Assembly: GCF_001571365.1 (NCBI RefSeq)
Contig: NZ_BCTQ01000048.1
Span: 1 to 39,779, forward strand
From: Achromobacter denitrificans NBRC 15125
GTDB lineage: Bacteria > Pseudomonadota > Gammaproteobacteria > Burkholderiales > Burkholderiaceae_B
Direction: 5' to 3'
Length of the DNA stretch: 39,779 nucleotides
The notes beneath the pieces are model-generated. The model saw only the letters and a list, made by a program, of their open reading frames with translations, ran no database searches and was not told where the DNA came from. Positions 7,651-15,570 of the stretch are shown in pieces (position 1 is the stretch's first letter; each line of letters starts with the position of its first letter). The position numbers were made by a program, and so were the translations under genes.

Positions 7651-7848
7651 ATGAAATCGAATGTTGGCGGCATCGACCGTGTATTGCGCGTCGTGGTTGG
7701 AATCGTGCTGATCGCCCTGGCCGCGGCCGGCACCATCGGCTGGTGGGGGTGGCTGGGCATCGTGCCGCTGCTCACGGGCCTGGCGGGCTTCTGCCCGCTC
7801 TATCCGCTGCTGGGCCTGAGCACCTGCCCGCTGAAGAAGAGCCGCTAG
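7651..7848 (+). CDS. DUF2892 (YgaP-tail-like) inner-membrane protein
   Basis: A 65-residue membrane protein with the DUF2892 pattern: NVGGIDRVLRVVVGIVLIALA, a GW-rich turn and second hydrophobic segment, then FCPLYPLLGLSTCPLKKS. This is the C-terminal two-helix part of YgaP, whose N-terminal rhodanese domain is absent here. Conserved cysteines sit in FCPLY and STCPLKK. The ATG at 7651 follows AGGAG at 7641-7645; an upstream ATG at 7615 has no such site. It is 40 bases downstream of the YgaV-like sensor and converges with mntH, whose gene ends 17 bases away. Confidence 0.88.
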   Translation: MKSNVGGIDRVLRVVVGIVLIALAAAGTIGWWGWLGIVPLLTGLAGFCPLYPLLGLSTCPLKKSR

Positions 7849-7865
7849 CCCCGCTGGCGCGCGGC

Positions 7866-9155
7866 CTACGCAACCATGTCGACCAGCAGGTAGCCGTCCA
7901 GCGCGATGATGCATGCCGTGGCCGTCATCGCGGCCCAGGCCCAGGCGCCGCGCAGGGCGTAGCGTCCCATCAGGTCCTTGCGGCGGGCCAGCGCGACCAG
8001 CGGGCCCAGCGCGAAGGGCAGGGCCAGGCTCAGGATCACCTGGCTCAGCACCAGCAGGCCGTCCGGGTCTTCGCCGCCCGTGAAGACCAGCAGGCCCGCC
8101 GCCGCGCCGCCGGCGACCAGGCGCGTGGCCAATGCGCGCCGGCGGTCGGACCAGCCGCGGCGCACCTGGAAGCCGTTGGAGAGGATGCGGCCGGCCATCA
8201 CGCCGGTCAGCGTGGAGCTTTGCCCCGCGGCGTACAGCGCCACGGCGAACACGACCGCCGCGCCGACGCCCAGCGTGCGGCCGATCACGGCGTGCGCGTC
8301 GTCCAGGCTGGACACGATCATGCCGGAGCCCGACAGCGACGCGGCGGCCACGATCATGATGGCCGCGTTGATCAGCATGGCCACGCCCAGCGACACGATG
8401 GTGTCGTTGCGCGCCACCCGCATGGCCAGGTCGCGGGCGGACGGCGGCAACTGCTGCGCGCGCTGCGCGAGCGAGCCGGAATGCAGGTACAGGTTGTGCG
8501 GCATCAGGGTCGCGCCCAGGATGCCCAGCGCGATCAGGAAGCCTTGCGGGTCGCGCAGCGCCTGCCCGGTGCGGGCCACGCCGCCCGCCACCTCGGTCCA
8601 CGCCGGATTGGCCTTGAACAGCAGGAACACGAAGGACATTGCGACGATCGACAGCAGGAGGGCGATCACGCGCTCATGCCGGTCGGCATTGCCGCGCGCA
8701 AGCGCCAGCACGGCGAAGGTGCCCACGCCGGTGACGGCCACGCCGGCGATCAGCGGCAGGCCGAAAAGCAGCCGCAGGGCGATGGCGCCGCCCACGAGTT
8801 CGGCCAGCGCGGTGGCGAGGATGGCGGCTTCGCCGGCCAGCCAGGCGGCCTTGGCCAGGCCCGGGGAAAGATGGCGGGCGGTCAGCGTGGCCAGGTCTTC
8901 GCCCGTGGCGAGCGCCAGGCGCGACACCAGCACCTGGAAGCCCAGCGCCAGGAAGGCGGACACGAAAACCACCATCAGCAGGCCGTAGCCGAAGCCGCTG
9001 CCGCCCGCGATGTCGGTAGCCCAGTTGCCCGGGTCGATATACCCCACTGCCACCAGGATGCCGGATCCGACCATGCGGCGCAGGCTGGCGGACACCTGGA
9101 CGTCTTGCGCCAGGGCAGCGTTGCCGCCCGATATCGCGTAGATGAAACGTGTCAT
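7866..9155 (-). CDS. mntH: Nramp-family divalent metal transporter (Mn2+/Fe2+, H+-coupled)
   Basis: A 429-residue inner-membrane transporter with about 11 hydrophobic helices. Both metal-site motifs of Nramp proteins are intact: DPGNW at residues 41-45 in TM1 and MPHN at 218-221 in TM6, followed by LYLHS. These place the Asp, Asn and Met ligands as in bacterial MntH, so manganese or iron import is likely. The start at 9155 has an AGGAG site. A Fur box overlaps its -10 element, so import should be repressed when iron is sufficient. The osmC-like gene lies upstream on the same strand, linking metal import with oxidative defence. Confidence 0.94.
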   Translation of the reverse strand: MTRFIYAISGGNAALAQDVQVSASLRRMVGSGILVAVGYIDPGNWATDIAGGSGFGYGLLMVVFVSAFLALGFQVLVSRLALATGEDLATLTARHLSPGLAKAAWLAGEAAILATALAELVGGAIALRLLFGLPLIAGVAVTGVGTFAVLALARGNADRHERVIALLLSIVAMSFVFLLFKANPAWTEVAGGVARTGQALRDPQGFLIALGILGATLMPHNLYLHSGSLAQRAQQLPPSARDLAMRVARNDTIVSLGVAMLINAAIMIVAAASLSGSGMIVSSLDDAHAVIGRTLGVGAAVVFAVALYAAGQSSTLTGVMAGRILSNGFQVRRGWSDRRRALATRLVAGGAAAGLLVFTGGEDPDGLLVLSQVILSLALPFALGPLVALARRKDLMGRYALRGAWAWAAMTATACIIALDGYLLVDMVA

Positions 9156-9165
9156 GGTCGCTCCT

Positions 9166-9207
9166 GAGAATGATTCTCATTGTCCAGAAGCGACGGCCCG
9201 CCGTCAA
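9166..9207 (-). promoter_or_regulatory. mntH promoter with overlapping Fur box
   Basis: On the minus strand, TTGACG (plus 9202-9207) and GACAAT (plus 9179-9184) are 17 bases apart. The plus-strand sequence 9166-9184, GAGAATGATTCTCATTGTC, agrees with the 19-base Fur consensus at about 15 positions by my alignment and covers the -10 element. A repressor there would block RNA polymerase directly. MntR-type control cannot be excluded. Confidence 0.82.
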
Positions 9208-9285
9208 ATTGATTTTGGGCAAGAGGGGAATAGGGCGGCCCAATGGCGCCGCCCCGGCGGGACGGGCCACGGGCCGGGCGCCAGG

Positions 9286-9711
9286 TCAGGACTTGAGCTT
9301 GGCGTCCATCGAGATCTTGGCGTTGAGCACCTTGGACACGGGGCAGCCTTTTTCCGCCTTGCGGGCGGCGTCCTCGAAGGCCTGGGCGGTGGCGCCCGGG
9401 ATGACGGCCTCGACGGTCAGGTGGACGGCCGTGATGGAAAAGCCATCGTCCACCTTGTCCAGCGTGACTTCGGCCTTGGTGTCCAGGCTTTGGGCGACCA
9501 TGCCCGCCTCGGCCAGGATGTTGGACAGCGCCATGGTGAAGCAGCCGGCGTGCGCCGCGCCGAGCAGTTCTTCGGGGTTGGTGCCCGGCGTGTCGCCGAA
9601 GCGGGTATTGAAGCCATACGGCTGGCTCTTGAGCGCGCCGCTTTGCGTGGAGATCGTGCCCTTGCCGGTCTTCAGGTCGCCCGACCAGGCGGCGGTTGCG
9701 GTTTTCTTCAT
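9286..9711 (-). CDS. osmC: OsmC-family thiol peroxidase
   Basis: A 141-residue OsmC/Ohr-fold protein. The two catalytic cysteines are present as C57 in AAHAGCFTMAL and C123 in EKGCPVSKVLN, with the conserved glutamate E48 in NPEELLGAAHA. The order SGDLKTGKGTISTQSGAL...YGFNTRFGDTPGTNPEELLG is typical of OsmC rather than Ohr. It reduces organic and inorganic hydroperoxides in the cytoplasm. The start at 9711 follows an AGGAGT site; an upstream in-frame ATG is not supported. It is divergent from the binding-protein gene at 9963. The 251-base gap between them is GC-rich and I see no clear operator in it. Confidence 0.93.
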   Translation of the reverse strand: MKKTATAAWSGDLKTGKGTISTQSGALKSQPYGFNTRFGDTPGTNPEELLGAAHAGCFTMALSNILAEAGMVAQSLDTKAEVTLDKVDDGFSITAVHLTVEAVIPGATAQAFEDAARKAEKGCPVSKVLNAKISMDAKLKS

Positions 9712-9962
9712 GCGTGACTCCTGTATGGGGCCGCGCCCGCGCGAGCGCGGCCGGTGGTGGGAGCGGGCCGCCGGCGGGGCGGCGCGCGTTGCCTCGGGTG
9801 GCATCGTCGATGATACGGCGGGCAGGGGGGCCTGGCGCGGAAACCGCCGGCAGGCAACGGCAAGCCTATGTAACGGCGGGGTGCGCGGCCCACGCCCGCT
9901 GCCCGCGCCGCGCATCAGGCAAAATAGCGGCATCCTCTTCAAACCTTCTGAGAATCGCAGTC

Positions 9963-11117
9963 ATGTCTCTCGATCTTCTCCGCTGCGCCTGCGCGATCGC
10001 GTTGGCCGTTCCCGTTCTTTCCGCCCAGGCCGAAGTCGTGATCGGCGTGGACGTGTCCACCACCGGCCCGGCCGCGGCCATCGGCATCCAGACCAACAAT
10101 GCGATCCGCCTCTGGCCCGCCACGCTGGGCGGGGAGCCGGCGCGCTACGTGGTGCTGGACGACGGCACCGACGTCAGCCGCGCCGTGAAGAACATGCGCA
10201 AGCTGACCTCCGAGGACAAGGTCGACGCCATCGTCGGCCCCAACACCACCGCGGCCGCGCTGGCCGGCCTGGACGTGCTGGCCGAGACCGGCACGCCGAT
10301 GATCGCGCTGGCGGCCTCCAGCGTCATCGTGGAGCCGCTGTCGGATCCGAAGCGCGCCTGGGCGTTCAAGATGCCGCAGAACGATTCGCTGATGGCGACC
10401 GTCCTGGTCGAGGACATGAAGAAGAAGGGCCTGAAGAACGTGGCCTTCATCGGCTTCGCCGACTCCTATGGCGACAGCTGGTGGAAGGAGTTCAGCGCCG
10501 CCGCCGGTTCCGACCTGAAAGTCGTGGCGCAGGAACGTTTCCAGCGCACCGACGCCTCGGTGGTGGGGCAGGTGCTGAAGGTCATCGCCGCCAAGCCGGA
10601 CGCCGTGCTCATCGCCGGCGCGGGCACGCCCTCGGCCTTGCCGCAGAAGACGCTGCTAGAGCGCGGCTACACCGGCGCCATCTACCAGACCCACGGCATC
10701 GGCACGCTCGAATTCCTGCAGGTGGGGGGCCGGGACGTCGAAGGCACCCTGTTCCCGACCGGCCCCGGCGTGGTCGCCCGCGAGCTGCCGGACGGCAACC
10801 CGGTCAAGAAGGTCGCCGAGGCGTTCGCCGACAAATACGAAGCCCAGTACGGCGCGAACACGATGACGCAGTTCGCCGGGGACGCCTACGGCGCCTGGAT
10901 GCTGCTGGATTCGGCCGTGGCCCGGGCGCTCAAGACGGGCGCGAAGCCCGGCACGCCGGAATTCCGCGCCGCGCTGCGCGATGCCCTGGAGAACACCCGC
11001 GACCTCATCGTGCCCAATGGCGTCCTGAACATCTCCAAGGACAACCACCAGGGCTTCGACGAGCGCGCCAGGGTCATGGGCGTGGTCAAGAACGGCCGTT
11101 TCTCCTATGCGCAATAG
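9963..11117 (+). CDS. Branched-chain-amino-acid-type ABC substrate-binding protein (LivK/PBP1 type I)
   Basis: A 384-residue periplasmic protein. A signal peptide (ALAVPVLSAQAEV, cleavage near residue 23) is followed by the peripla_BP_6 fold: VVIGVDVSTTGPAAAIGIQTNNAIRL, VDAIVGPNTTAAALAGLDVLAETGTPMIALAAS, and KNVAFIGFADSYGDSWWKEF (given by its ends where long). This family delivers branched-chain or other amino acids and aromatic acids to LivHMGF-type importers. No liv permease or ATPase is adjacent and a terminator follows at once, so it is an orphan receptor. The first ATG at 9963 gives the complete signal peptide; the much longer upstream frame was not used. Confidence 0.92.
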   Translation: MSLDLLRCACAIALAVPVLSAQAEVVIGVDVSTTGPAAAIGIQTNNAIRLWPATLGGEPARYVVLDDGTDVSRAVKNMRKLTSEDKVDAIVGPNTTAAALAGLDVLAETGTPMIALAASSVIVEPLSDPKRAWAFKMPQNDSLMATVLVEDMKKKGLKNVAFIGFADSYGDSWWKEFSAAAGSDLKVVAQERFQRTDASVVGQVLKVIAAKPDAVLIAGAGTPSALPQKTLLERGYTGAIYQTHGIGTLEFLQVGGRDVEGTLFPTGPGVVARELPDGNPVKKVAEAFADKYEAQYGANTMTQFAGDAYGAWMLLDSAVARALKTGAKPGTPEFRAALRDALENTRDLIVPNGVLNISKDNHQGFDERARVMGVVKNGRFSYAQ

Positions 11118-11187
11118 CGGGGCGGGCGGCGTCATCGACGCCAACCCTTCGTAACGAGTCCTAACGCCCCATAGGGGCGTCAGCGTG

Positions 11188-11214
11188 AAAAGCAGGCCGC
11201 GGCCTGCTTTTTTT
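11188..11214 (+). terminator. Rho-independent terminator
   Basis: The stem AAAAGCAGGCC / GGCCTGCTTTT, with CG at its centre, is followed by a T run. It closes the transcript of the binding-protein gene that ends at 11117. Confidence 0.92.
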
Positions 11215-11303
11215 CGTCCATATCATTAGTGTCGAAATAATTTATTGTCGTATCATTTTTAGTGAACCCATGTGCCTAGAAATAAATTAGGGAGAAATAG
11301 CCG
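11215..11303 (+). promoter_or_regulatory. AT-rich leader/promoter region of the ehu-type operon
   Basis: This strongly AT-rich stretch precedes the four-gene ABC operon. It carries two similar elements 30 bases apart, TATCATTAGTG (11221-11231) and TATCATTTTTAGTG (11251-11264), as expected for a regulator contacting one DNA face. TATCAT at 11251 is a good -10 match, but no convincing -35 is visible. A ribosome site AGGGAG lies at 11289-11294, ahead of the ATG at 11304. Confidence 0.5.
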
Positions 11304-12227
11304 ATGAACCCACTCTTGACCTCGATCCGATCCCGACGCTTCCTGCTGGCGTTGAGCCTGGGGATGCTGGCCGCGTGTTCCGACTCGGGATCCGACAAGC
11401 CCGCCCCGGCCGCGGCGAACGCGCCCGCGGGCGGCTCCACCCTGGAAGCGGCCAAGGCGGCCGGCAAGATACGCATCGGCTACGCCAACGAGGCGCCGTT
11501 CGCCTACATGGACAGCAAGGAAGCCAAGGTCACGGGCGAGTCCGTGGAAATCGCCCGGGTCGTGCTCAAGCGCATGGGCATCAACGAGGTGGAGGGCGTG
11601 CTGACCGAATTCGGCTCGCTCATCCCCGGCCTGCAGGCCAGGCGTTTCGACATCATCGCGGCCGGCATGTACGTCACGCCGGAACGCTGCCAGCAAGTGG
11701 CGTTCTCCGATCCCACCTATGGCGTGGGCCAGTCTTTCCTGGTGAAGCAGGGCAACCCCAAGAACCTGCACAGCTACGAAGACGTGGTGAAGAACCCCGA
11801 TGCCAGGCTGGGCGTGGTGGTGGGCGCGATCGAGGCCGAGTACGCCTCCAAGTCCAAGGTGCCCGCCGGCCAGGTGGTGGTGTTCCCGGATGCGGTCAGC
11901 GCGCTGTCCGGCGTGCAGGCCGGCCGCGCCGACGCCTACGCGGCCACCGCGCTCACGGTCAACGACCTGATGGGCAAGACCAACGACGGCAGCGGCCTGC
12001 AGAAGGCCGAGCCCTTCAAGGATCCGGTCATCGACGGCAAGGACGTGCGCGGCTATGGCGCCTACGCCTTCCGCTCGGACGACAAGGCATTCGCCGACGC
12101 ATTCAACGCCGAACTCGCCAAGTTCATCGGCACGGAGGAACACCAGAAGCTGGTCGCGCCTTTCGGCTTCACGCCGCAGGAACTGCCCAAGGGAGTCACC
12201 GCCGCCCAGCTGTGCGCGGGCCAGTAA
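11304..12227 (+). CDS. ehuB: Polar amino-acid/ectoine-type ABC substrate-binding lipoprotein (EhuB-like)
   Basis: A 307-residue lipoprotein with a signal ending in the lipobox LAAC (C25), then a low-complexity Pro/Ala linker and an SBP_bac_3 domain (IRIGYANEAPFAYMD, GVLTEFGSLIPGLQARRFDIIAAGMYVTPERCQQVAFSDPTY by its ends). The C-terminal GFTPQELPKGVTAAQLC and the gene order match EhuB of ectoine/hydroxyectoine importers. The operon layout B-C-D-A with ATGA overlaps is also that of ehu. I infer ectoine/hydroxyectoine, but another polar amino acid is possible because no ectoine-degradation gene is in the window. It is anchored in the periplasm and feeds the EhuC/EhuD/EhuA permease. Confidence 0.82.
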   Translation: MNPLLTSIRSRRFLLALSLGMLAACSDSGSDKPAPAAANAPAGGSTLEAAKAAGKIRIGYANEAPFAYMDSKEAKVTGESVEIARVVLKRMGINEVEGVLTEFGSLIPGLQARRFDIIAAGMYVTPERCQQVAFSDPTYGVGQSFLVKQGNPKNLHSYEDVVKNPDARLGVVVGAIEAEYASKSKVPAGQVVVFPDAVSALSGVQAGRADAYAATALTVNDLMGKTNDGSGLQKAEPFKDPVIDGKDVRGYGAYAFRSDDKAFADAFNAELAKFIGTEEHQKLVAPFGFTPQELPKGVTAAQLCAGQ

Positions 12228-12237
12228 GGGGGCGCCC

Positions 12238-12891
12238 ATGCAGTTGATACCCGAGCATTTCGCCGAGCTGGCGCCGCCCCTGCTCGAAGGCCTGGGCGTG
12301 ACGCTGCAGGTCATGGCGGGCGCGGTGGTGCTGGCCGTTCCGCTGGCGCTGGCGGCGGGCATCTGCCGCCTGTCGACCTTGCGGCCCGTGCGCTGGATCG
12401 CCTCGATCTACGTGGAGGTGTTCCGCGGCACCTCGGCCCTGGTGCAGCTTTTCTGGTTCTATTTCGTGTTGCCGCTGTTCGGCGTGCAATTGCCGGCCAT
12501 GCTGGTGGGCATCGTGGTGCTGGCGCTCAATGCCGGCGCCTACGGCGCCGAGGTGGTGCGCGGCGCCATCCGCGCGGTGCCGCCCGGCCAGCGCGAGGCG
12601 GGCGTCGCGCTGAACATGACGCGCGGGCAGATCATGCGCCGGCTCATCGTGCCGCAGGCCGTGCCGGCCATGCTGCCGCCCGCCGGCAACCTGCTGATCG
12701 AACTGCTGAAGAACACGGCGCTGGTGTCGCTGGTGACCATCACCGACCTGACGTTCCGGGGCCAGCTGCTGCGCAGCGAAACCCTGCGCACCACCGAAAT
12801 TTTCACCTTGATGCTGCTGCTGTATTTCGCGGTGGCGCTGGTGATCACGGCCGGCGTGCGCCTGCTTGAACGGAGGGTCAGGGTCCGATGA
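12238..12891 (+). CDS. ehuC: ABC transporter permease (EhuC-like)
   Basis: A 217-residue inner-membrane permease of the HisM/GlnP family with about five hydrophobic helices. The cytoplasmic EAA-type loop reads GAIRAVPPGQREAGVALNMTRGQIMRRLIVPQAVPAMLPP (by its ends, near residues 103-142), the contact site for the ATPase. The ATG at 12238 lies 11 bases after ehuB. Its stop overlaps the start of the next gene as ATGA (12888-12891), indicating translational coupling. It pairs with EhuD to form the channel. Confidence 0.86.
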   Translation: MQLIPEHFAELAPPLLEGLGVTLQVMAGAVVLAVPLALAAGICRLSTLRPVRWIASIYVEVFRGTSALVQLFWFYFVLPLFGVQLPAMLVGIVVLALNAGAYGAEVVRGAIRAVPPGQREAGVALNMTRGQIMRRLIVPQAVPAMLPPAGNLLIELLKNTALVSLVTITDLTFRGQLLRSETLRTTEIFTLMLLLYFAVALVITAGVRLLERRVRVR

Positions 12892-13559
12892 CACCGGTAT
12901 TCGATTGGTCCTTCGCCCTGGAAATCCTGCCCACGCTGGGCTCCGCGCTGATCGTCACGATCCAGGCCACGCTGCTGGGCATGCTGGTGGCCGTCACGCT
13001 GGGCCTGGTGCTGGCGATGCTGCGGCGCTCGCGGCTGCGCGTGGTGTCGCTGCCGGTCGCCTTCGTGATCGAGTTCGTGCGCAGCACGCCGCTGCTGGTG
13101 CAGATGTATTTCCTGTTCTACGTCCTGCCGCTGACCGGGCTGCGCATGTCGCCGCTGGCCACCGGCATCATCGCGCTGGGCCTGCACTACGCAACGTATT
13201 GCGCCGAGGTCTACCGCGCCGGCATCGAGGCCGTGCCCAAGGGCCAATGGGAGGCCGCCACCGCCTTGAACCTGTCGCGCTGGCGCACGGCCGTCGACGT
13301 GGTGCTGCCCCAGGCCATCCCGCCCGTGGTGCCGGCGCTGGGCAACTACCTGGTGGCCATGTTCAAGGACACCCCGCTGCTGTCGGCCATCACCGTGGTG
13401 GAGCTGCTGCAGCAAAGCAAGATGATCGGATCCGCGACGTTCCGGTACACCGAACCCCTGACCCTGGTGGGCCTGCTGTTCCTGGCCCTGAGCCTGGTGG
13501 CGGCATGGGGCGTGCGCGGCCTGGAGGCCCGCCTGCAACGATATGGAGGAAAGCGATGA
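12888..13559 (+). CDS. ehuD: ABC transporter permease (EhuD-like)
   Basis: A 223-residue second permease of the HisM/GlnP family. It has about five membrane helices and the EAA loop AGIEAVPKGQWEAATALNLSRWRTAVDVVLPQAIPPVVP (by its ends). The segment FVRSTPLLVQMYFLFYVLP is typical of polar amino-acid permeases. It overlaps ehuC at its start and ehuA at its end (ATGA at 13556-13559), so stoichiometric expression is expected. With EhuC it forms a heterodimeric channel. Confidence 0.87.
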   Translation: MTPVFDWSFALEILPTLGSALIVTIQATLLGMLVAVTLGLVLAMLRRSRLRVVSLPVAFVIEFVRSTPLLVQMYFLFYVLPLTGLRMSPLATGIIALGLHYATYCAEVYRAGIEAVPKGQWEAATALNLSRWRTAVDVVLPQAIPPVVPALGNYLVAMFKDTPLLSAITVVELLQQSKMIGSATFRYTEPLTLVGLLFLALSLVAAWGVRGLEARLQRYGGKR

Positions 13560-14326
13560 GCGCCAGCGTGAGCATCAAGAACCTGCGCAAGCAGTACGGG
13601 GACCTGGAGGTGCTGCGCGGCATCGACCTGGAGATACCGGCGGGCCAGACGGTGGCCGTGATCGGGCCCTCGGGCTCGGGCAAGTCCACCTTGCTGCGCG
13701 TGCTGATGACGCTGGACCGCCCTACCAGCGGCGAGATCGAGATCGATGGCGTGCCGATGTGGACGGACGCGCAGGGCCGGCCCGTCGGCCCCAATTCCGC
13801 GCACCTGCGCGAGGTGCGCGGCAAGATCGGCATGGTGTTCCAGCACTTCAACCTGTTCCCGCACATGACGGCGCTCGGCAATGCCATGGAAGCGCCCTTG
13901 CGCGTGCGGGGCATGTCGCGCGCCGAGGCGCGCGATCAGGCCGTGGAATACCTGGAGATGGTGGGCCTGGGCGACAAGCTGGACGTCTACCCGGCGCAGC
14001 TCTCCGGCGGGCAGAAGCAGCGCGTGGGCATCGCCCGGGCGCTGGCCATGTGCCCGGGCATCATGCTGTTCGACGAAGTGACCTCGGCCCTGGACCCGGA
14101 ACTGGTGGGCGGTATCCTGCAGATCCTGCGCGACCTGTCGGCCCGCCGCAGCATGACGATGATCATCGTCACCCACCAGATGAAGTTCGCCGAGCGCAGT
14201 TCGGACCGCACCCTGTTCTTCGACGAAGGCAATATCGTCGAGGACGCGGAGTCCTCCGTGCTGTTCGGCCAGCCCCGCGAAGCGCGCACCCGGCAGTTCC
14301 TGGACAGCGTGATCGAGGGCCAATAG
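13556..14326 (+). CDS. ehuA: ABC transporter ATP-binding protein (EhuA-like)
   Basis: A 256-residue ATPase with all nucleotide-binding motifs: Walker A GPSGSGKST at 37-45, Q-loop in MVFQHFNLFPHMT, ABC signature LSGGQKQRVGIARAL, Walker B IMLFDEVTSALDPE and the H-loop in IVTHQM. The insert WTDAQGRPVGPNSAHLREVRGKIG between Walker A and the Q-loop is longer than in plain GlnQ proteins and resembles EhuA. It drives uptake through EhuC/EhuD. It ends the operon; the next gene begins 110 bases later with its own ribosome site. Confidence 0.88.
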   Translation: MSASVSIKNLRKQYGDLEVLRGIDLEIPAGQTVAVIGPSGSGKSTLLRVLMTLDRPTSGEIEIDGVPMWTDAQGRPVGPNSAHLREVRGKIGMVFQHFNLFPHMTALGNAMEAPLRVRGMSRAEARDQAVEYLEMVGLGDKLDVYPAQLSGGQKQRVGIARALAMCPGIMLFDEVTSALDPELVGGILQILRDLSARRSMTMIIVTHQMKFAERSSDRTLFFDEGNIVEDAESSVLFGQPREARTRQFLDSVIEGQ

Positions 14327-14436
14327 GCCCGGCGGCCGGCCCCGGCGGGTTTAACCCTGCCGCGGGCGCTGGGATTCGCGCCGCGGGCCTGGCCCGGGCG
14401 CTATGCTGTCGCATCCTATGCCCGGAGGCTTCCAGC

Positions 14437-15549
14437 ATGTCCCATCTTTTCAGTCCCTACTCGATCGGCAATCTCGAACTGGCCAACCGCATCGTCATCG
14501 CGCCCATGTGCGAATACTCGGCGGAAGAGGGGCGGGCCACCGACTGGCACATGATCCACCTGGGACACCTGGCGCTGTCCGGCGCCGGCTTGCTGTTCAC
14601 CGAAGCCACCGCCGTGGAGCCCGACGGCCGCATTTCGCCGGGAGACCTCGGCCTGTGGTCCGACGAAACCGAAGCGGCGCTGGGCCGGGTGGCGCAGGCC
14701 GTGCGCCGCTACTCGCCCATCAAGCTGGGCATCCAGCTCGGCCACGCCGGGCGCAAGGCGTCCAGCCACGCGCCCTGGAACGGCGGCCAGCTGGTGCCGC
14801 CCGCCGAGGGCGGCTGGCAGGGCTGGGCGCCCTCGGCGGTGCCGCACAACGCCTCCGAACCGGCGCCCCATGCGCTCGACGCGGCCGGCCTCAAGCGCGT
14901 GCGCGACGCCTTCGCCGACAGCGCCCGGCGCGCCATCCGCCTGGGTTTCGACGCGATCGAACTGCATGCCGCGCATGGCTATCTGCTGCACCAGTTCCTG
15001 TCGCCGCTGGCGAACCGCCGCGACGACGCCTACGGCGGTTCGCTGGAGAACCGCATGCGCTTTCCGCTGGAGGTGTTCCAGGCGCTGCGCGAGGTCACGC
15101 CCGCGTCCGTGACGCTGGGCGTGCGCGTGTCCGCCACCGACTGGGTCGAAGGCGGCTGGGACCTGCCGCAGACGCTGGCATTCGCCCGGGCCCTGAAAGA
15201 CCGCGGCTGTGAATTCATCGACGTGTCCAGCGGCGGCGTCTCGTCGCAGCAGAAGATCCCGGTCGGCCCGAACTACCAGGTGCCCTTCGCCGACGAGGTC
15301 AAGCGCCAGGTGGGCATGCCCACCATCGCGGTCGGCCTCATCACGGAGGCGCAGCAGGCCGAGGACATCCTGGCCCGCGGCGAAGCCGACTTGATCGCGC
15401 TGGCCCGCGGCATGCTGTACGACCCGCGCTGGCCCTGGCACGCCGCGGCCCAGCTCGGCGGCCAGGTCGCCGCGCCGCGCCAATACTGGCGTTCCCAGCC
15501 GCGCGAACTGAAGGCGCTGTTCGGCGAAACCCGCTTCGGCCAGCGCTGA
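14437..15549 (+). CDS. NADH:flavin oxidoreductase / Old Yellow Enzyme family (YqjM class)
   Basis: A 370-residue FMN-dependent ene-reductase-like protein. It has the thermophilic-like OYE signature of YqjM: C25 and Y27 in APMCEYSAEEG (redox-tuning Cys and Tyr), the substrate-binding histidine pair H177/H180 in ELHAAHGYLLHQFLSP, and the FMN-phosphate segment near the C-terminus (IALARGMLYDPRWPWHAA). Such enzymes reduce activated C=C bonds with NAD(P)H. The start at 14437 has GGAGG at 14424-14428. It follows the ehu-type operon on the same strand but converges with the maleylacetate reductase gene. Its physiological substrate is unknown. Confidence 0.93.
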   Translation: MSHLFSPYSIGNLELANRIVIAPMCEYSAEEGRATDWHMIHLGHLALSGAGLLFTEATAVEPDGRISPGDLGLWSDETEAALGRVAQAVRRYSPIKLGIQLGHAGRKASSHAPWNGGQLVPPAEGGWQGWAPSAVPHNASEPAPHALDAAGLKRVRDAFADSARRAIRLGFDAIELHAAHGYLLHQFLSPLANRRDDAYGGSLENRMRFPLEVFQALREVTPASVTLGVRVSATDWVEGGWDLPQTLAFARALKDRGCEFIDVSSGGVSSQQKIPVGPNYQVPFADEVKRQVGMPTIAVGLITEAQQAEDILARGEADLIALARGMLYDPRWPWHAAAQLGGQVAAPRQYWRSQPRELKALFGETRFGQR

Positions 15550-15570
15550 GCCGGTAACGGCGGCGGGCGC

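Noticed and set aside
14327..14436. Terminator after the ehu-type operon
   Set aside because: GC-rich inverted segments are present but no T run follows, so an intrinsic terminator cannot be supported.
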